Shown here piece after piece: positions 1-11,238 of a DNA stretch of 64,000 bases. Positions within the stretch are counted from its first letter, which is position 1; each line of letters begins with the position of its first letter. A program made the translations under genes and the position numbers. Source of the stretch: Nigrospora sphaerica (Eukaryota; Ascomycota; Sordariomycetes; Amphisphaeriales; Apiosporaceae); NCBI GenBank assembly GCA_018287875.1, contig JAGVVL010000009.1:1860001-1924000 (forward strand), written 5' to 3'. Below the pieces are notes generated by a model that saw nothing but the letters and a program-made list of their open reading frames with translations, was not told the origin of the DNA and made no database searches.

Positions 1-284
1 AGTTGACTAAGTAAATAAGTAACTTAAAAACAAGACGATGACCTAGGTACCTAGTCGTACATGTGCCCGTCCGGCTGTGGCCATAAAAGAGGTGGGAAAT
101 GGTTCACCAGGCAGAGCCGAGACTCTGTTGTACCTCCAGGTATTTCACAGGTATTGGCCACTGCCACCGGGAAACAGATAGGCGCCCAAGTCCGCACACA
201 TGATTGAGTACTCGGCCATTACCTCAAGTGCTTGATCTTGAGCTTCCCACCATCGAATGGTTCCTCTCTTCGTTCGTCAGAGCC

Positions 285-1760
285 ATGCTATCAAATCTGC
301 TTCTCCATGTACCACTCGAACTCCTCCTTGATATTGTTTCTCGCCTCCTTGTGGAAGATCAAAGCCGAGCCAGACTGGTTTGCAAGTCGCTTGAGGCATC
401 GGCCTTCGACTTATTTGCTTGACCATTCTTCTTCAACAATACGATTCTGCAGACCGAGCCGAGCTTGGCGACCTTGCTCGAGACATCTAGATCGCGCATA
501 TCGGCGTACCTGAAACGCATCGTGGTTCAGGCACATTTGATCCGGCCCAACCGTGCGTCTTTGGCGTTCGCACAAGGTGAGTACTGTCGAGGTTCAGACG
601 TGGATATACTGATTTCGTGCCTCAACATGGCGTTGCTGGACCAGCAGACCTTTACCGCCACGGACCGGGACATCGAGATGCTTAGCGAAGCCTTCGCTCA
701 CCTGTACCTTGACAGCGTTCAGATCATTGGTGCACTCGGAGGAGATCCCAAACTTAACTCAGCTACATCGCACATGTGCTCTACGCACTGGGTAAGGCTG
801 GGTCGACCCCTAGAGTCCTGGGGCTTCACCAGGAATCCGTGGGCTTCCCAGATATCACTTCCATGTCCCCGACTCTATGCTGAACATGGTACGGCCTGTC
901 TTGGCGCGCGTCGAGTCGCTCTCCCTCGACATCTGCCTTTATCCCACTTGTCAGATGGCGCCGTTGGCTAGCGGGGAAATGTCCCATCTCAACAAGGCAA
1001 ATGCTCTCGGGAGAATCCTTCGCCATTTCCAGAGTCTGAATTCGCTCCGTCTGGACAGCTATGGATGTCACGATGTGGGAGTCTTCCTCATGTGGCTGGC
1101 TGCTCCCGCCCATCTGGACCCCCAGCATTGTCAACTTCCCATAGGAAATTCGGACATGGTCCAACGCCTTGCTCAGGATACTGTGTCGGAACCTCCGCTT
1201 CGAGAGCTGTCCGGCCCTACGTACGTCGCCATGCTGTTGCAATGCTGCCAGTCCGTGCCAACAGTACAATTCCAGCACTTGGAGGAGCTGGAGCTTGTCA
1301 ATGCCTGCGCGGGTCGGCAGCACCACACAGCTCCTGCGGAAATTTCAGTCGTTACTTCGCGGAGTCAAAATTTCGTCCGTGGTGCTTTTTGAAGAAAGGG
1401 CCCCAGTGGCATGGCCTGACATAGAAGGTCAGAAACCTCTGGTCCGGACTCACCCGACAGCTGTTATCTTCCGGCCTGGGCGGAACGCTCAGACATCTCT
1501 GCGGGTGGAATAGCCAACAGAGGATGATGGACGTCACCTTCTTCGTCAATGGCGAAATGCTCCACGAGTACTGTTGCACGGGCTCGCACATGAAAGACGG
1601 GTTGTTAGCCATATTGGAAGCTATCAGAGTCGGTAATTTTGAAATGGGAACGCCCAGACCGGCACTTCCACGCGACCATCGAGGTAGAGGTAGGAGTAGA
1701 GGTATATTTCGAGGTCGAGGGGGATATGGAGGTCGAGGGAGTTACAGGGGAGGATATTGA
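285..1760 (+). pseudogene. Decayed F-box/leucine-rich-type gene
   Basis: An F-box-like start is visible at 285 (MLSNLLLHVPLELLLDIVSR, then RARLVCKSL). The frame meets TGA at 420-422 and then continues in the same frame as typical protein (NNTILQTEPSLATLLETSRS). A CGA to TGA change would explain the stop. The likely protein then changes frame near 765 (to AHVLYALGKAGSTPRVLGLH), near 870 (to DSMLNMVRPVLARVESLSLD), near 1310 (to TTQLLRKFQSLLRGVKISSV) and possibly near 1510 (to DVTFFVNGEMLHEYC). No intron with GT and AG ends explains the stop. The last frame ends in an Arg/Gly-rich tail encoded by purine-rich GAGGTMGAGG repeats (about 1678-1757). F-box proteins are adaptors of SCF ubiquitin ligases. 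I read this as a pseudogene; sequencing errors are the alternative. Confidence 0.6.
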
Positions 1761-2459
1761 TAAGAATTTCGTAAGGGAACTGGTTGTAAGCTGCTTTTTT
1801 TTCTTTTCCGCCGGCTACTTAGGAAGTCTCTTAGACCGCTGCGAAGAATACCATTGAGGTCAGGTAGCAAGCGAACAAGCTCATGGTGGCGAAGCACCGT
1901 GTGGGTTGCGACCGGCGGTTGTGGTGGTTGTGTATTGGTAGTTTTCCGACGGTAAACACGATAACAAACAAGCCAGGAAGCCTCAGCTTGAAGTAGGCTT
2001 CACTTCAGATCCATGGGGCTCTCGCGGAGATCACCAGGCCTCTCGTCCAAAGCTATCCATCTTAGGGGCACACAGCCGCGGCGGACGCCTGTCTCATGGC
2101 ATCGGTGTTGCTCGATTGGGAGGAAAGGACATTGAAGCCACAAAGGGCAAGGACTGCGGTGGCACTGTTGATCCAGGCTCGCTGCTTGCGCTATGCGTTT
2201 GGGAGCACATCAGCCTTCACGTCAAGCTGGGAAGGTCTGTGAGGCCAGCACGACCCCCCACCGATGACTTGAAAGGCACGAGAGGCTGGAAAGTTGTGAG
2301 AACTCCAGTCCCAATTTTCGTCCCACATTCACGAGGCAATACACGGGATATCCAGAGCGACGGTGCATCTAACCGCGATTAGAAGGTAAGCAGCTGGGAC
2401 GGACACTCGTGCCATTTTCCAGAGCTTTCACACTGAGCGGACGCCTCCTTCCTACATCA
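1761..2459. other. Intergenic, no gene seen
   Basis: Only short open frames without recognisable protein character. Nothing I can support. Confidence 0.5.
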
Positions 2460-3025
2460 TCACGCACAACGCCGAACCAATCGACGACTGTATGATGGCC
2501 CCAACAGGGGCTCATGGAGTTCACTGCCACAGCACTCCCAAAAACCCTTCCAGAAGCTTTGTTTTCCTGAGCTTGGCCAGAAGGGCAATGCCGGTGTTGG
2601 CGCGCTGCGAGACCAAGTCGGTGCAGCTGATGCCGTGCTTTTCCACGGCGCCCAACAGATCGGCTCGACAGGATAGGGGGAGCCTAGAGATTGCCGTACT
2701 GTTCTTAAGAGGAGGAAAAGCTCCTCGAAGTAATAGGGGTCGAGAGCGAGGAACTGGGCGAAGCATTCAAAAAAGCCGGTTGGCCGCAACGAAGCGACGG
2801 GGGGATATGTGAGCCCTGACGCACTTCGATATCGCCCGGCTGCAGTCCATCCAGGTACGTGCCAAGCGTTCGGTAATTGGTTTTCAAGTTGCATTGCCGG
2901 CGCCCCTCGGGAGTCGTATTCAATATGTGGTCGTCGAATGCCGACCAAGCCAGGTAAAGGTTCCCGGGGCCGAATGCTAGACGACTGTGCGATGCGTCGC
3001 GCAAGCTCCCCGTCCAGTGTTTCAA
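2460..3025 (-). pseudogene. Possible relic of an unrecognised protein gene
   Basis: Three overlapping minus-strand frames each hold a protein-like stretch, in an order that would fit one gene: LAFGPGNLYLAWSAFDDHIL and NYRTLGTYLDGLQPGDIEVR (about 2840-2970), then FFECFAQFLALDPYYFEELF (about 2720-2775), then DLVSQRANTGIALLAKLRKT (about 2565-2625) ending at a stop near 2521. No ATG-led complete frame exists and no introns with good sites join the pieces, so a gene broken by frameshifts is the likely reading. The family is not recognised. Confidence 0.3.
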
Positions 3026-5149
3026 GCCCCCCTCCTAATCCAAACTGACGTCCTCCCCCCCGGGCTGTTTTGGGTTAAAGGCAGACAGGCCGGCCGGGCG
3101 ATCCGAGGCACATACACCAGAAGCGCCGCCCCTAGCGATTCTCAACGACACAAAAGAATGCGCCGTGATCGGAAGTAGCAGCACAACTGAACTATGTTTT
3201 TCTCGAGCTCGCAAATGTTAAGAGGCCGGCAGAAGGGAAGGGAGGGTGGCCAGATGGGGTTCGCGCTGTTTACAGCATTTTGGACTGCGGAAGAAATAGG
3301 ATTGCGTCGGCCCGAAAACACAGTAGATCTCTTCAATGTTGATAGACATCGGAGGTTCTTGGAGAACCAGAAGTGAAAACCAACGATAAAGCATGTCGGA
3401 GGCAGGTGCCAGTCCAACCTGGGAAAATAGGGGAGAGGCTTATATCAGCTTACGCTCCGAGATAGCCGCTCACCAACCTCCTGCTATCACCGGGGCCCTG
3501 AGAGTCTCCCGCCGGTTCCAAGCACCCGGATCTATTCCCGATGCATGACACCGCTCGGAATTGCTGCTTTACTTATATGCGCTTGCAGTTTGTTTGCTCT
3601 GCGGCGGGTGCCGGCTCGTGTCGCCCGATACGGTTACGAACGCACCTGGCTGCCCTGTTGGCCGCACTGTACGACACCCCTATACATGCGTCCACACCAC
3701 GGTTTGCGGCGCGTGACCTGAAGATCTACAGGTTCGTTGGGCTGCTCGACGCGTGGCGGGACTATGTGACGACAGGGTGTCGCAACGTTGCACAGCAGCG
3801 ATAACAGCAGTCGGAGCCGACTTTGCTGCACGCCTATTTCGGGGCTTGTCGCCACGACCTTGGGCACCTTTGTACCGCTGAGGAAGTCCGCGGGCGAGTT
3901 TTTCGGCCGCGACGCCTTCTCGAACAGCGACGTTTCCTGGATACAGCTTCCTTCCGGTACAGGTTTGTGGGTCTTTGGCAAGTTCGTAAGGTTGTCGCTT
4001 TAGCTTAAAGCGAGAGGAAGAATCTGTTACGAGTGGGACAACGACCCGGCAATATTTATCATCATGGCCAGAAACCACGACATTTTTATGATGCCCCATT
4101 TTGCGGGCTTCTACGAGACTGTCAAAAGGAGAGAGCAGATGCGTGGACGAGTTCGCGACTCCGAGGTAATTTCCTCTAAGGTCCTCGGGGCAGAACAGCT
4201 CGCCTCACTGCAGTATTTCCCTACAATAACATTAAAACCCAACCGTCAACCTGTGTGCTATTGTTCAAATTCGAACTCATCCCTTGCCACTCACCTGGCT
4301 GAGGGGTTCATATCAATCGCATACCAGCCTGTCCGTCGAGCAACTCTCGAAGGTCAAAGGCGGTGTCATCATTGGGTTGGGGGTTCGTTAAAATATGACA
4401 GCGCAGAACAAGGGAAGCCGTAGTGGAAATCTATACCAAGGCTTAGTGCATCAATCACAGTCATGACGGCCATTGGGATGAAGATGATGTAGATAACCCT
4501 CCAGGTGGAATCACTCCGTGCCTCCCTTGGAAAAGAGATCGCATTCAGGGCGCAAGTATACCCGCATGTCCGCATTAGAAGAGGTAGCAGAGTGAAGTGA
4601 GTTTGCGAAGTTACCATCCGGTCATAGGCATCTGAAACTCTTATCATGTGTGAGCCACGTTACGGGGGGCATTACAATTGATTGCCTTTGCACTGTCAGC
4701 CTGCCGAAAGCGGAATCTCTGTGGTGTGGATGTTGCCAGGGACAAGGAAAAGCAACCCTGCCAATCCACGTAAGGAATTGGCTATCGGGGTTGATTATCG
4801 ATTGAGGGGTATAGCACACAGTAGTGGAAGCCCCTTGGGCGCGGGGGAGGAGGCGGATCCCGAGGCTCGAGCGTTTTTTCGTGGGGCTTGGGCTTGGGGT
4901 AGCGAGACTGGTCGGCTTTGCTTTGCCCTTAAGCCGAGCTGGCCGAGCTGGCCGACCGCCAATTGGCGCATTCAACCAAGCAGGGCAACTTGAATACCTA
5001 GACTTCGTCCCATGCCTCGAGCTCCCCTGCCGAGGTCCCCAAGTATATTTTTGTCCTCGTCTCTTTTTTTCTTCCCCCTCTCTACTCCGTGTTCCCTTCT
5101 TGTTGAGACCGCCGCGACTCCCTGCCGTTGTTGTCGTCGAGGCCTCACC
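3026..5149. other. Intergenic with scattered coding-like fragments
   Basis: Weak plus-strand fragments occur at 3700-4005 (RFVGLLDAWRDYVTTGC; HAYFGACRHDLGHLCTAEEV) and 4064-4240 (MARNHDIFMMPHFAGFYETV), broken by stops and without good splice sites. They may be gene remains. A minus-strand frame at 4369-4647 is listed separately. The last 150 bases, about 5045-5149, are C/T-rich and look like the promoter and leader of the next gene. Confidence 0.35.
4369..4647 (-). CDS. Small hydrophobic ORF, doubtful
   Basis: A 92-codon frame opens with ATG at 4647. It holds one hydrophobic segment (VIYIIFIPMAVMTVIDALSL, about residues 50-70) that could span a membrane. No family is recognised, and no signal peptide or obvious splice partner is seen. 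It may be a piece of a decayed transporter-like gene, or chance. Confidence 0.2.
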   Translation of the reverse strand: MIRVSDAYDRMVTSQTHFTLLPLLMRTCGYTCALNAISFPREARSDSTWRVIYIIFIPMAVMTVIDALSLGIDFHYGFPCSALSYFNEPPTQ

Positions 5150-6926
5150 ATGTCTGCTGTTCAGCGTAGCGTACGAACAGCCTCGAAAGCGCTGCGCCTC
5201 CCGCCCTCTGCCAACCCACAGCGATTAGTGCGTCCCGTCGCTGGTGCTGCGAAGCTCGGAGCTCCGTCTCGGTCTGCATTTGTCGCCAGCGCAACCGCTG
5301 CTTCACGCAACCTCAACTCTTCATCCTTCTCCACCATGACTTCTCTTCAGTCCTCCGGTACCCCTATGCCTCAGGAAGGCCGGGGCTACGACCCTGAGAT
5401 CACCGACATCGCCGACTATGTGCACAACAAGCCCGTCGATTCGGAATTGGCTGTGAGTCCGCCCTCTTCCCAGCTACCCCGCGTCCCTCCGGGCACGCAG
5501 CAAGAGCCGCGGCTAACCGCAGCGCCCACAGTTTGACACGGCACGATGGGTGTTCCTCGACACCCTGGGTTGCGGCCTCGAGGGCCTGCGTTTCAAGGAG
5601 TGCACCAAGCTCCTGGGCCCTGTTGTCCCTGGCACCGTGGTGCCCAACGGCACCAAGGTTCTCGGTACGGATTTCCAGCTGGACCCCGTCAATGGCGCCT
5701 TCAACATCGGTGCCATGATCCGCTGGCTCGACTACAACGACTGCTGGCTGGCCGCTGAATGGGGACACCCTTCGGACAACCTGGGCGCCATTCTGGCCGT
5801 GGCCGACTGGATCACCCGCACCAACAAAGCCGGCGGTAACCTGGCCAATGGCAAGCAGTTCACCATCCGCGACGTGCTCGAGGCCATGATCAAGGCCCAC
5901 GAGATCCAGGGCTGCCTGGCCCTGCTCAACTCGTACAACAAGGTCGGCCTGGACCACGTTGTGCTTGTCAAGGTCGCCAGCGCCGCCGTCGTGTCCAAGA
6001 TGCTGGGCCTGAACGAGAGGCAGACGGCCGATGCCGTCACCCAGGCCTGGGTGGACGGACAGAGCCTGCGTACCTACCGCCACACCCCCAACACCATGTC
6101 GCGAAAGTCGTGGGCTGCCGGCGACGCCTGCCAGCGCGCCGTCAACCTGGTTCTGAAGGTCCTCAAGGGCGAGACTGGCGTCCCAACCGTTCTCTCGGCC
6201 CCCGTCTGGGGCTTCTACGACGTCCTCTTCAAGGGCAAGAAGTTTGAGTTCCAGCGCCCCTACGGCAGCTACGTCATGGAGAACGTGCTGTTCAAGGTCT
6301 CGTACCCCGCCGAGTTCCACTCGCAAACGGCCGTCGAGGCCTCGGAGAAGATTCACCACCTGCTCAAGGACATGGGCAAGTCGGCCGCCGACATCAAGTC
6401 GGTGACGTGCCGGACCCACGAGGCCTGCGTTCGCATCATCGACAAGCAGTTTAAGCCCATGGACAACTTCGCCGACCGTGACCACTGCATTCAGTACATG
6501 TGCTCCGTGATGCTCGTCTTTGGCCGCCTCGAGGCCACCGACTACACCGACGGCGGCGAGGCCGCCACTTCGGAGCTGGTCGAGTCGTTGCGCAAGAAGA
6601 TCAAGTGTGTCGAGGACCCCCAGTTCACCAAGGACTACCACGACCCCGCGCTCCGCACCATCTCCAACGCTCTGACCGTCGAGCTCAACGACGGCACCGT
6701 CCTGGATGAGGTGGTTATCGAGGCTCCCCTGGGCCACCGTCTGCGCAGAGAGGAGGCCAAGCCCCACATTCTGGACAAGTACAAGCGGCACCTGTCGCAC
6801 CACTTCTCCGAGGCCAAGGTCAAGGAGCTCGTGGAGCTCGGCATGGATGGCAAGAAGCTGGAGGCCATGCCCGTTGACCAATACGTCGACATGTATGTTG
6901 TCAAGGACAGCAAGTTCGTGTCCTAG
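5150..6926 (+). CDS. prpD: 2-methylcitrate dehydratase (MmgE/PrpD family), mitochondrial
   Basis: Dehydrates 2-methylcitrate in the methylcitrate cycle, which clears propionyl-CoA in the mitochondrial matrix. Exons 5150-5452 and 5532-6926, with one 79-base intron (GTGAGT donor, CACAG acceptor), give 565 residues, the usual size for the fungal enzyme. The ATG at 5150 sits in CTCACCATG. The first 60 or so residues are rich in Arg, Ser and Ala with few acids, as in a mitochondrial presequence, and an internal Met at about residue 63 (TMTSLQ) marks the end of that region. Family-typical stretches include AAEWGHPSDNLGAILAVADW after the intron and RTHEACVRIIDKQFKPMDNF further on. It converges on the secreted hydrolase gene, with stops only 166 bases apart. 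The itaconate enzyme cis-aconitate decarboxylase belongs to the same superfamily, but length, presequence and overall match favour PrpD. Confidence 0.9.
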
Positions 6927-7092
6927 GTCTGCCATGTTTACTGTCTTGAATACACTGGCGAAAGAATCCGTAGAAAGTTGCGAAGAGCAAAAATAATCCA
7001 ACGCATTCACATCATTCCAGGTGTGGTTAACTTGTGCATTACCCAAAAGGCGTATATAGATGTAAGTACCTAACGATGACTCGGCAAAGGCT

Positions 7093-8233
7093 TCAGACGT
7101 TGAGCTTGGCGACCATGCTGCGGCGGTTGGCGCCGCGGAAAGCAAGCTTCTCATTGCCAACGACGGGGTTCAAGACATTCTTTCCGGCCACAGTGCCGTC
7201 ACCGCCCTGCATGATGGCGGAAAAAGAATCGGCCATGAGCTGAACGCCGCTAACGAAGTCCTTCTCATCAAACTCGCAGTGACCGCCGTTGGGGCTGTTG
7301 TCAACGGTCTGCAAAGCACCGATTTGGTCCGCATTCAGGCCGGCGGCTGCGGCCGCCTTCTCATAGGCTGTGATGGCTTTGGGAATGGCGGGCTGGAGCA
7401 AAGTGAGTTCTTGTTGGGTGCTCTGAAAGTGAATCTTAGTGGCCGCCATGACGGCGTCGCCGTCGACAAAGTCGACTTGGGGGGTCAGAGCACCGCAGTT
7501 GAGGAGCACGCCGGTTCCCTTGAAGTTGGTCATGTGGGCCGGGATGAAGAAGCCGGAAAGCATGAGGGAGCCGCCCGACACGCCGGTGAAGAAGACGTTG
7601 GAGCTGTTGAAGGCGGCGACCTGGGGCAGCACCTTCTGGACGAGATCGTTGACGGCCTGGGCATGGGCCACGCCATCCGTCCTCTGCAGCCCCTGGCCAC
7701 CGCCCCAGAACAGGTTGGGGTCGGGGGCCAGGACGGCGACACCCATGAGGTTGGCCTGCACAGCCTGGTTGGGGAAGTCGAAGAAGCTCTGGCCGCCGTC
7801 TCCGTGCAGGAGGACATTCAGGCCCATGGCGCCCTGGGCGCCGGCCTCCTGGGTGCCACCGGGCACCTTTGAGGCGGTGGTGAACTGGTCGGCGGGAGCC
7901 GACACCTTGAAGCGGATGGGCAGACCGCTGCATAGCGAGGGAAGCCATCGCGTTAGTCCAGGGGCGCCCGAGCAGCGCGGGCTTCGGTACGAATCGTACG
8001 GCGGAGCGGCCGCGACTGGAGAGGGGGGCCAGGGATACGTACTTGATGTTGGCCGTCATGTCCAGAATCGTGGAGCCATCGGTGGCCTGGGAGATGCCTT
8101 GGGGAATCTGGGCGGCTTGCTGTTGTGCCGTCTGCCGGGTTCTTCCACCACCCTTCCGGTTCCGCGACTGCGGAGATGCGTCGGCGGTGGCCCAGAGCAG
8201 ACCCAGCAGCAAGAGCGAACGAATGGTCAACAT
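7093..8233 (-). CDS. Secreted alpha/beta-hydrolase-like protein (GxSGG type)
   Basis: Exons 8233-8043 and 7927-7093, joined across a 115-base intron (GTACGT donor, TGCAG acceptor), give 341 residues. Residues 1-19 (MLTIRSLLLLGLLWATADA) are a signal peptide, followed by a basic, Gln-rich stretch. The rest has features of an alpha/beta hydrolase: a LLHGDGGQSFFDFP strand-turn, a nucleophile elbow FTGVSGGSLM (Ser near residue 181) and a late NSPNGGHCEFD with a candidate catalytic His near 280. Fungal relatives are often labelled cyclin-like F-box protein, which the sequence does not support. The substrate is unknown; a secreted esterase or depolymerase role is inference. It converges on prpD and lies about 3 kb from the divergent zinc-finger gene. 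Confidence 0.75.
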
Positions 8234-11200
8234 TCTGGCGAGGCGGCAAAAGAGGGAAAATAAATATCAAATAATTACGAGTCGCAAAGTAACTGCGTAC
8301 AACGAGCCAGCCGTTAGAAGAAGCGAAAGGTCCAACGCCGAATCGAGCGGACAACGAGAACGTATAGCACCGGCACGGCCAGTATTCGGGTCAAGCAATA
8401 CGGAGGGGACGGGGAGGAAGGGGAGACAAAAGCTTGTCGTCTGAACTGGGGCAGCTACCTCATATCATGGCTACTGCACTCGCATACTGCATCCCAATTA
8501 CATGGGGGCCCTACTACTACTACAAACATCAGGCCGGGGTGGGCAACGTCCGTCCCCATACTCCCCCCCCCCGACCCATCAGGTGTCTGGCTGATGTTCG
8601 GGGCCGTTGCACCGGATTTCTGATACAGGACAGCGCCGGTCTTCTTGTTTCGAGGCCCCAGGGGCTTGGAAACGGATGCGGTCTGAAACTGGCCTATACC
8701 CCCACCTCGACGGCCCACTTGCGCCCAGGACACGCGGTCGCGAGGTATTTGCAGAAGCTCACCGTTGCGTGCCCGTGTTCGATGTTGGCCCAATCTATAA
8801 GTTGGGACAACGGCTGGGCACGGTCAGCGTCATACAGTGAGCCTTGCCTGAAGGTTAAGATGGTATGTAGCGTGCGGAGAGAGAGAGGGAGAGAAAGGGG
8901 GGAGGCGCGGGCCTGCCCTACCGTTGCACTGGCGGCACGGGGTTTTCTCTGCCCATGCAATTCGGTTATGGCTGGAGGGACATTCGATGGCAGGGGTGGT
9001 TTCGCGGGGGTGGCTGGGCGGGCGAGTGGCCGGAAGACCCTTGCAATGAGGCATTTCCCCTTCTTTGGTTATTGGCACTTCCCACTTGATTATTGGCACT
9101 TGTTACCCGATACCTAAGAGACTCCCTGTGTGGCACGTGTGTGGCGGTCAACGCGCTTTTGGGGGGGCAAGGGGACGAGGAGGGAGTCGTGCACCACTCT
9201 GAGGACCTGTCGCTCTCGCTTCCTCTCTTCTCCCCTTCGAAACGGCGAGTCGGAGGCGCAGCAAAGCAAGGAAAATAAAGGAAAGGGGATGATCGGCGCC
9301 GGACCGAGAGACGGCTGGTCGGTGGTTGGCCCCCGATTCCGTGCTGGCGGGTGACGTCTTAGTCATGCAGGCCGGGATGGCCATGGACCGGCAGCTTTCC
9401 ATGACAGCGGCATCTTTTTTTTTGGAATCCGCGCGTGAATGTGTAATGCAGCTGCGGTCGGTGCAAGACTAAAGGGGCTTGGTTCGGTTGGTAAGGCTGA
9501 TTATTATCCACACGTCGAAGCGAAGAGACCTGGTGGTTTGAAACGCCCTTGGCCAAGCGGACAATTCACGACATGATGGCGACAGTACGAAACGCATCGG
9601 CACATCATGGCATATTGCGTGCATAAGATGAGGGAATAGGCATGGAAGTCGGCCCGGGTATACATTAATAAAGATGGGCATGCAGGCACCGAGGTCAATG
9701 GCAAGCAAGCAGAGGCTAGAGTTGCCTTGGTGGCTCACGAGCACCCATGCCAGGGGCCGACTTTTGCATCTAGCGGAGGGCCTCGTCTTGTTTAGCTGTT
9801 ATTTTATGCCGCCGTCGTAGAATTTTCAGGTGAGAGGGAGTATCGCATGGCACGCGCCCAAACCAAGCCGGGCCGGCGCCGATGACGAGTCGGGTACGTG
9901 GTGAAACGGTATTCTACCCGTAGAGACTCGCATACGCACAGCACACGCACACTGGCGATGACATCAGCCTGTTCTCTTTCCTCGCTAAAGGCTAAGACTG
10001 ATGGCGCGTCTGGATAGACCCTCAGGCCTCCTTGGTGCGAACTCGTGTTCCTGCTTGATGGGTGGGCAGGCTGAGAACAAGCCTCTTGGCGGACAGAGCG
10101 ACGGCCACGACATGGGCGACCTTGCCGTCTTTGGCTTTCCATGTCGGCCACCAGCCACTCTCACTGCAGACTACAGGTTGTAAATACTCCTTTGCTCCCC
10201 TGCCGCTCCCTCCCCTCTTCCCCTATGGACGGGTGGGTGGCCTGGAGTCTGTCCATTCTCCGCGAGCTCCGGCGGACCCTATTGCTGGACTGGAAGCAGG
10301 TGGGTATTACGTTAGGCCTTATCCGAGTAGGGAAAGTGGGTAAGTAGTACCTTGGTACCTTCCACTGCGCATTGCCCGCACGGCGCGGGAGGACTCCAAC
10401 ATTCCACGGAACCCGCCATTCTCCTCTTCTGTGCATTCTCTCCAATCGTACCCGTCCACCTACATTGTACCTGTCTCGCCCGTCCACTCCCCGTCTCCCT
10501 CTCTCCCTCTCTCCAGCTGTGCAGACCGCCGCCCAGCGTGAGCACTCCCCAAAAGGCGACGAACCAGATGGATCCGGCGGGTAATCACCCTAATCGTTGG
10601 CCGCAACTCTAGACCGGGGCCACTCCTGGGACCCTCGCACATTCTATCCAGGGTGTGCCAGCCTCCACCGGCTCTCCCTCACTCTCTTTCTCTCTACCTA
10701 CCCACCCGTACTACTTACTACCGTCCTTGACCGTGACCTTGCTTGCCTCCATCCCATGCCGGCTTTCCATGCTTGCCTTGACCTGACCGACACCTTCCTG
10801 ACCTAATCCTCCCTGCTGCAATCACTTCGGCCGACGGCCTGCGGCTGAGCCAAAAACAGGGTCTTTTCCAACGTCGGATCATCATAACCATGAAATTAGC
10901 AACCGATCAGGCTCCTCGCGGCTACTGTTTAGCTTCGCTCGTCCCCCAGGTTGCCTTTGTGGCCAGCCTCAGCAGGCCCGTCTGACATTTGCATTTCACA
11001 CTTGCCCCTGCCTCGTCATCGCCTCTTTGTATCCTCCCTCCCCTCCGCCCGCCTCTCTACCTGCGACGGCGACCACGACCGCGACCACCACCATCGCCAG
11101 CCCTGACGCCCCGCCCAACTCCGGCTGGCCACCTATTTTCACGCCATTGTCGCGACGCGCTGCCTCCACGGGCATCCATCCTCGACTGCCCGCCGCTCCC

Positions 11201-11238
11201 GCACCGAACCGCACGCACCCCCGTGCCGTATTCTCACC
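8234..11238. other. Long intergenic region between divergent genes
   Basis: No convincing coding frame in about 3 kb. The right part, about 10190-11238, is C/T-rich with runs such as those at 10495-10515 and 11025-11060. It probably holds the promoter and a long leader of the zinc-finger gene. Several short ATG-led frames there could act as upstream ORFs, but I cannot place the transcript start. Confidence 0.45.

Noticed and set aside
5400..7160. 586-codon open frame antisense to prpD
   Set aside because: It lies opposite a well-supported gene, crosses that gene's intron and stop, and reads as low-complexity Val/Leu/Asp/Gly. It is a by-product of GC-rich third positions.
8434..9117. 227-codon plus-strand frame
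   Set aside because: Non-ATG start, no protein-like pattern, in a region without other coding signs.
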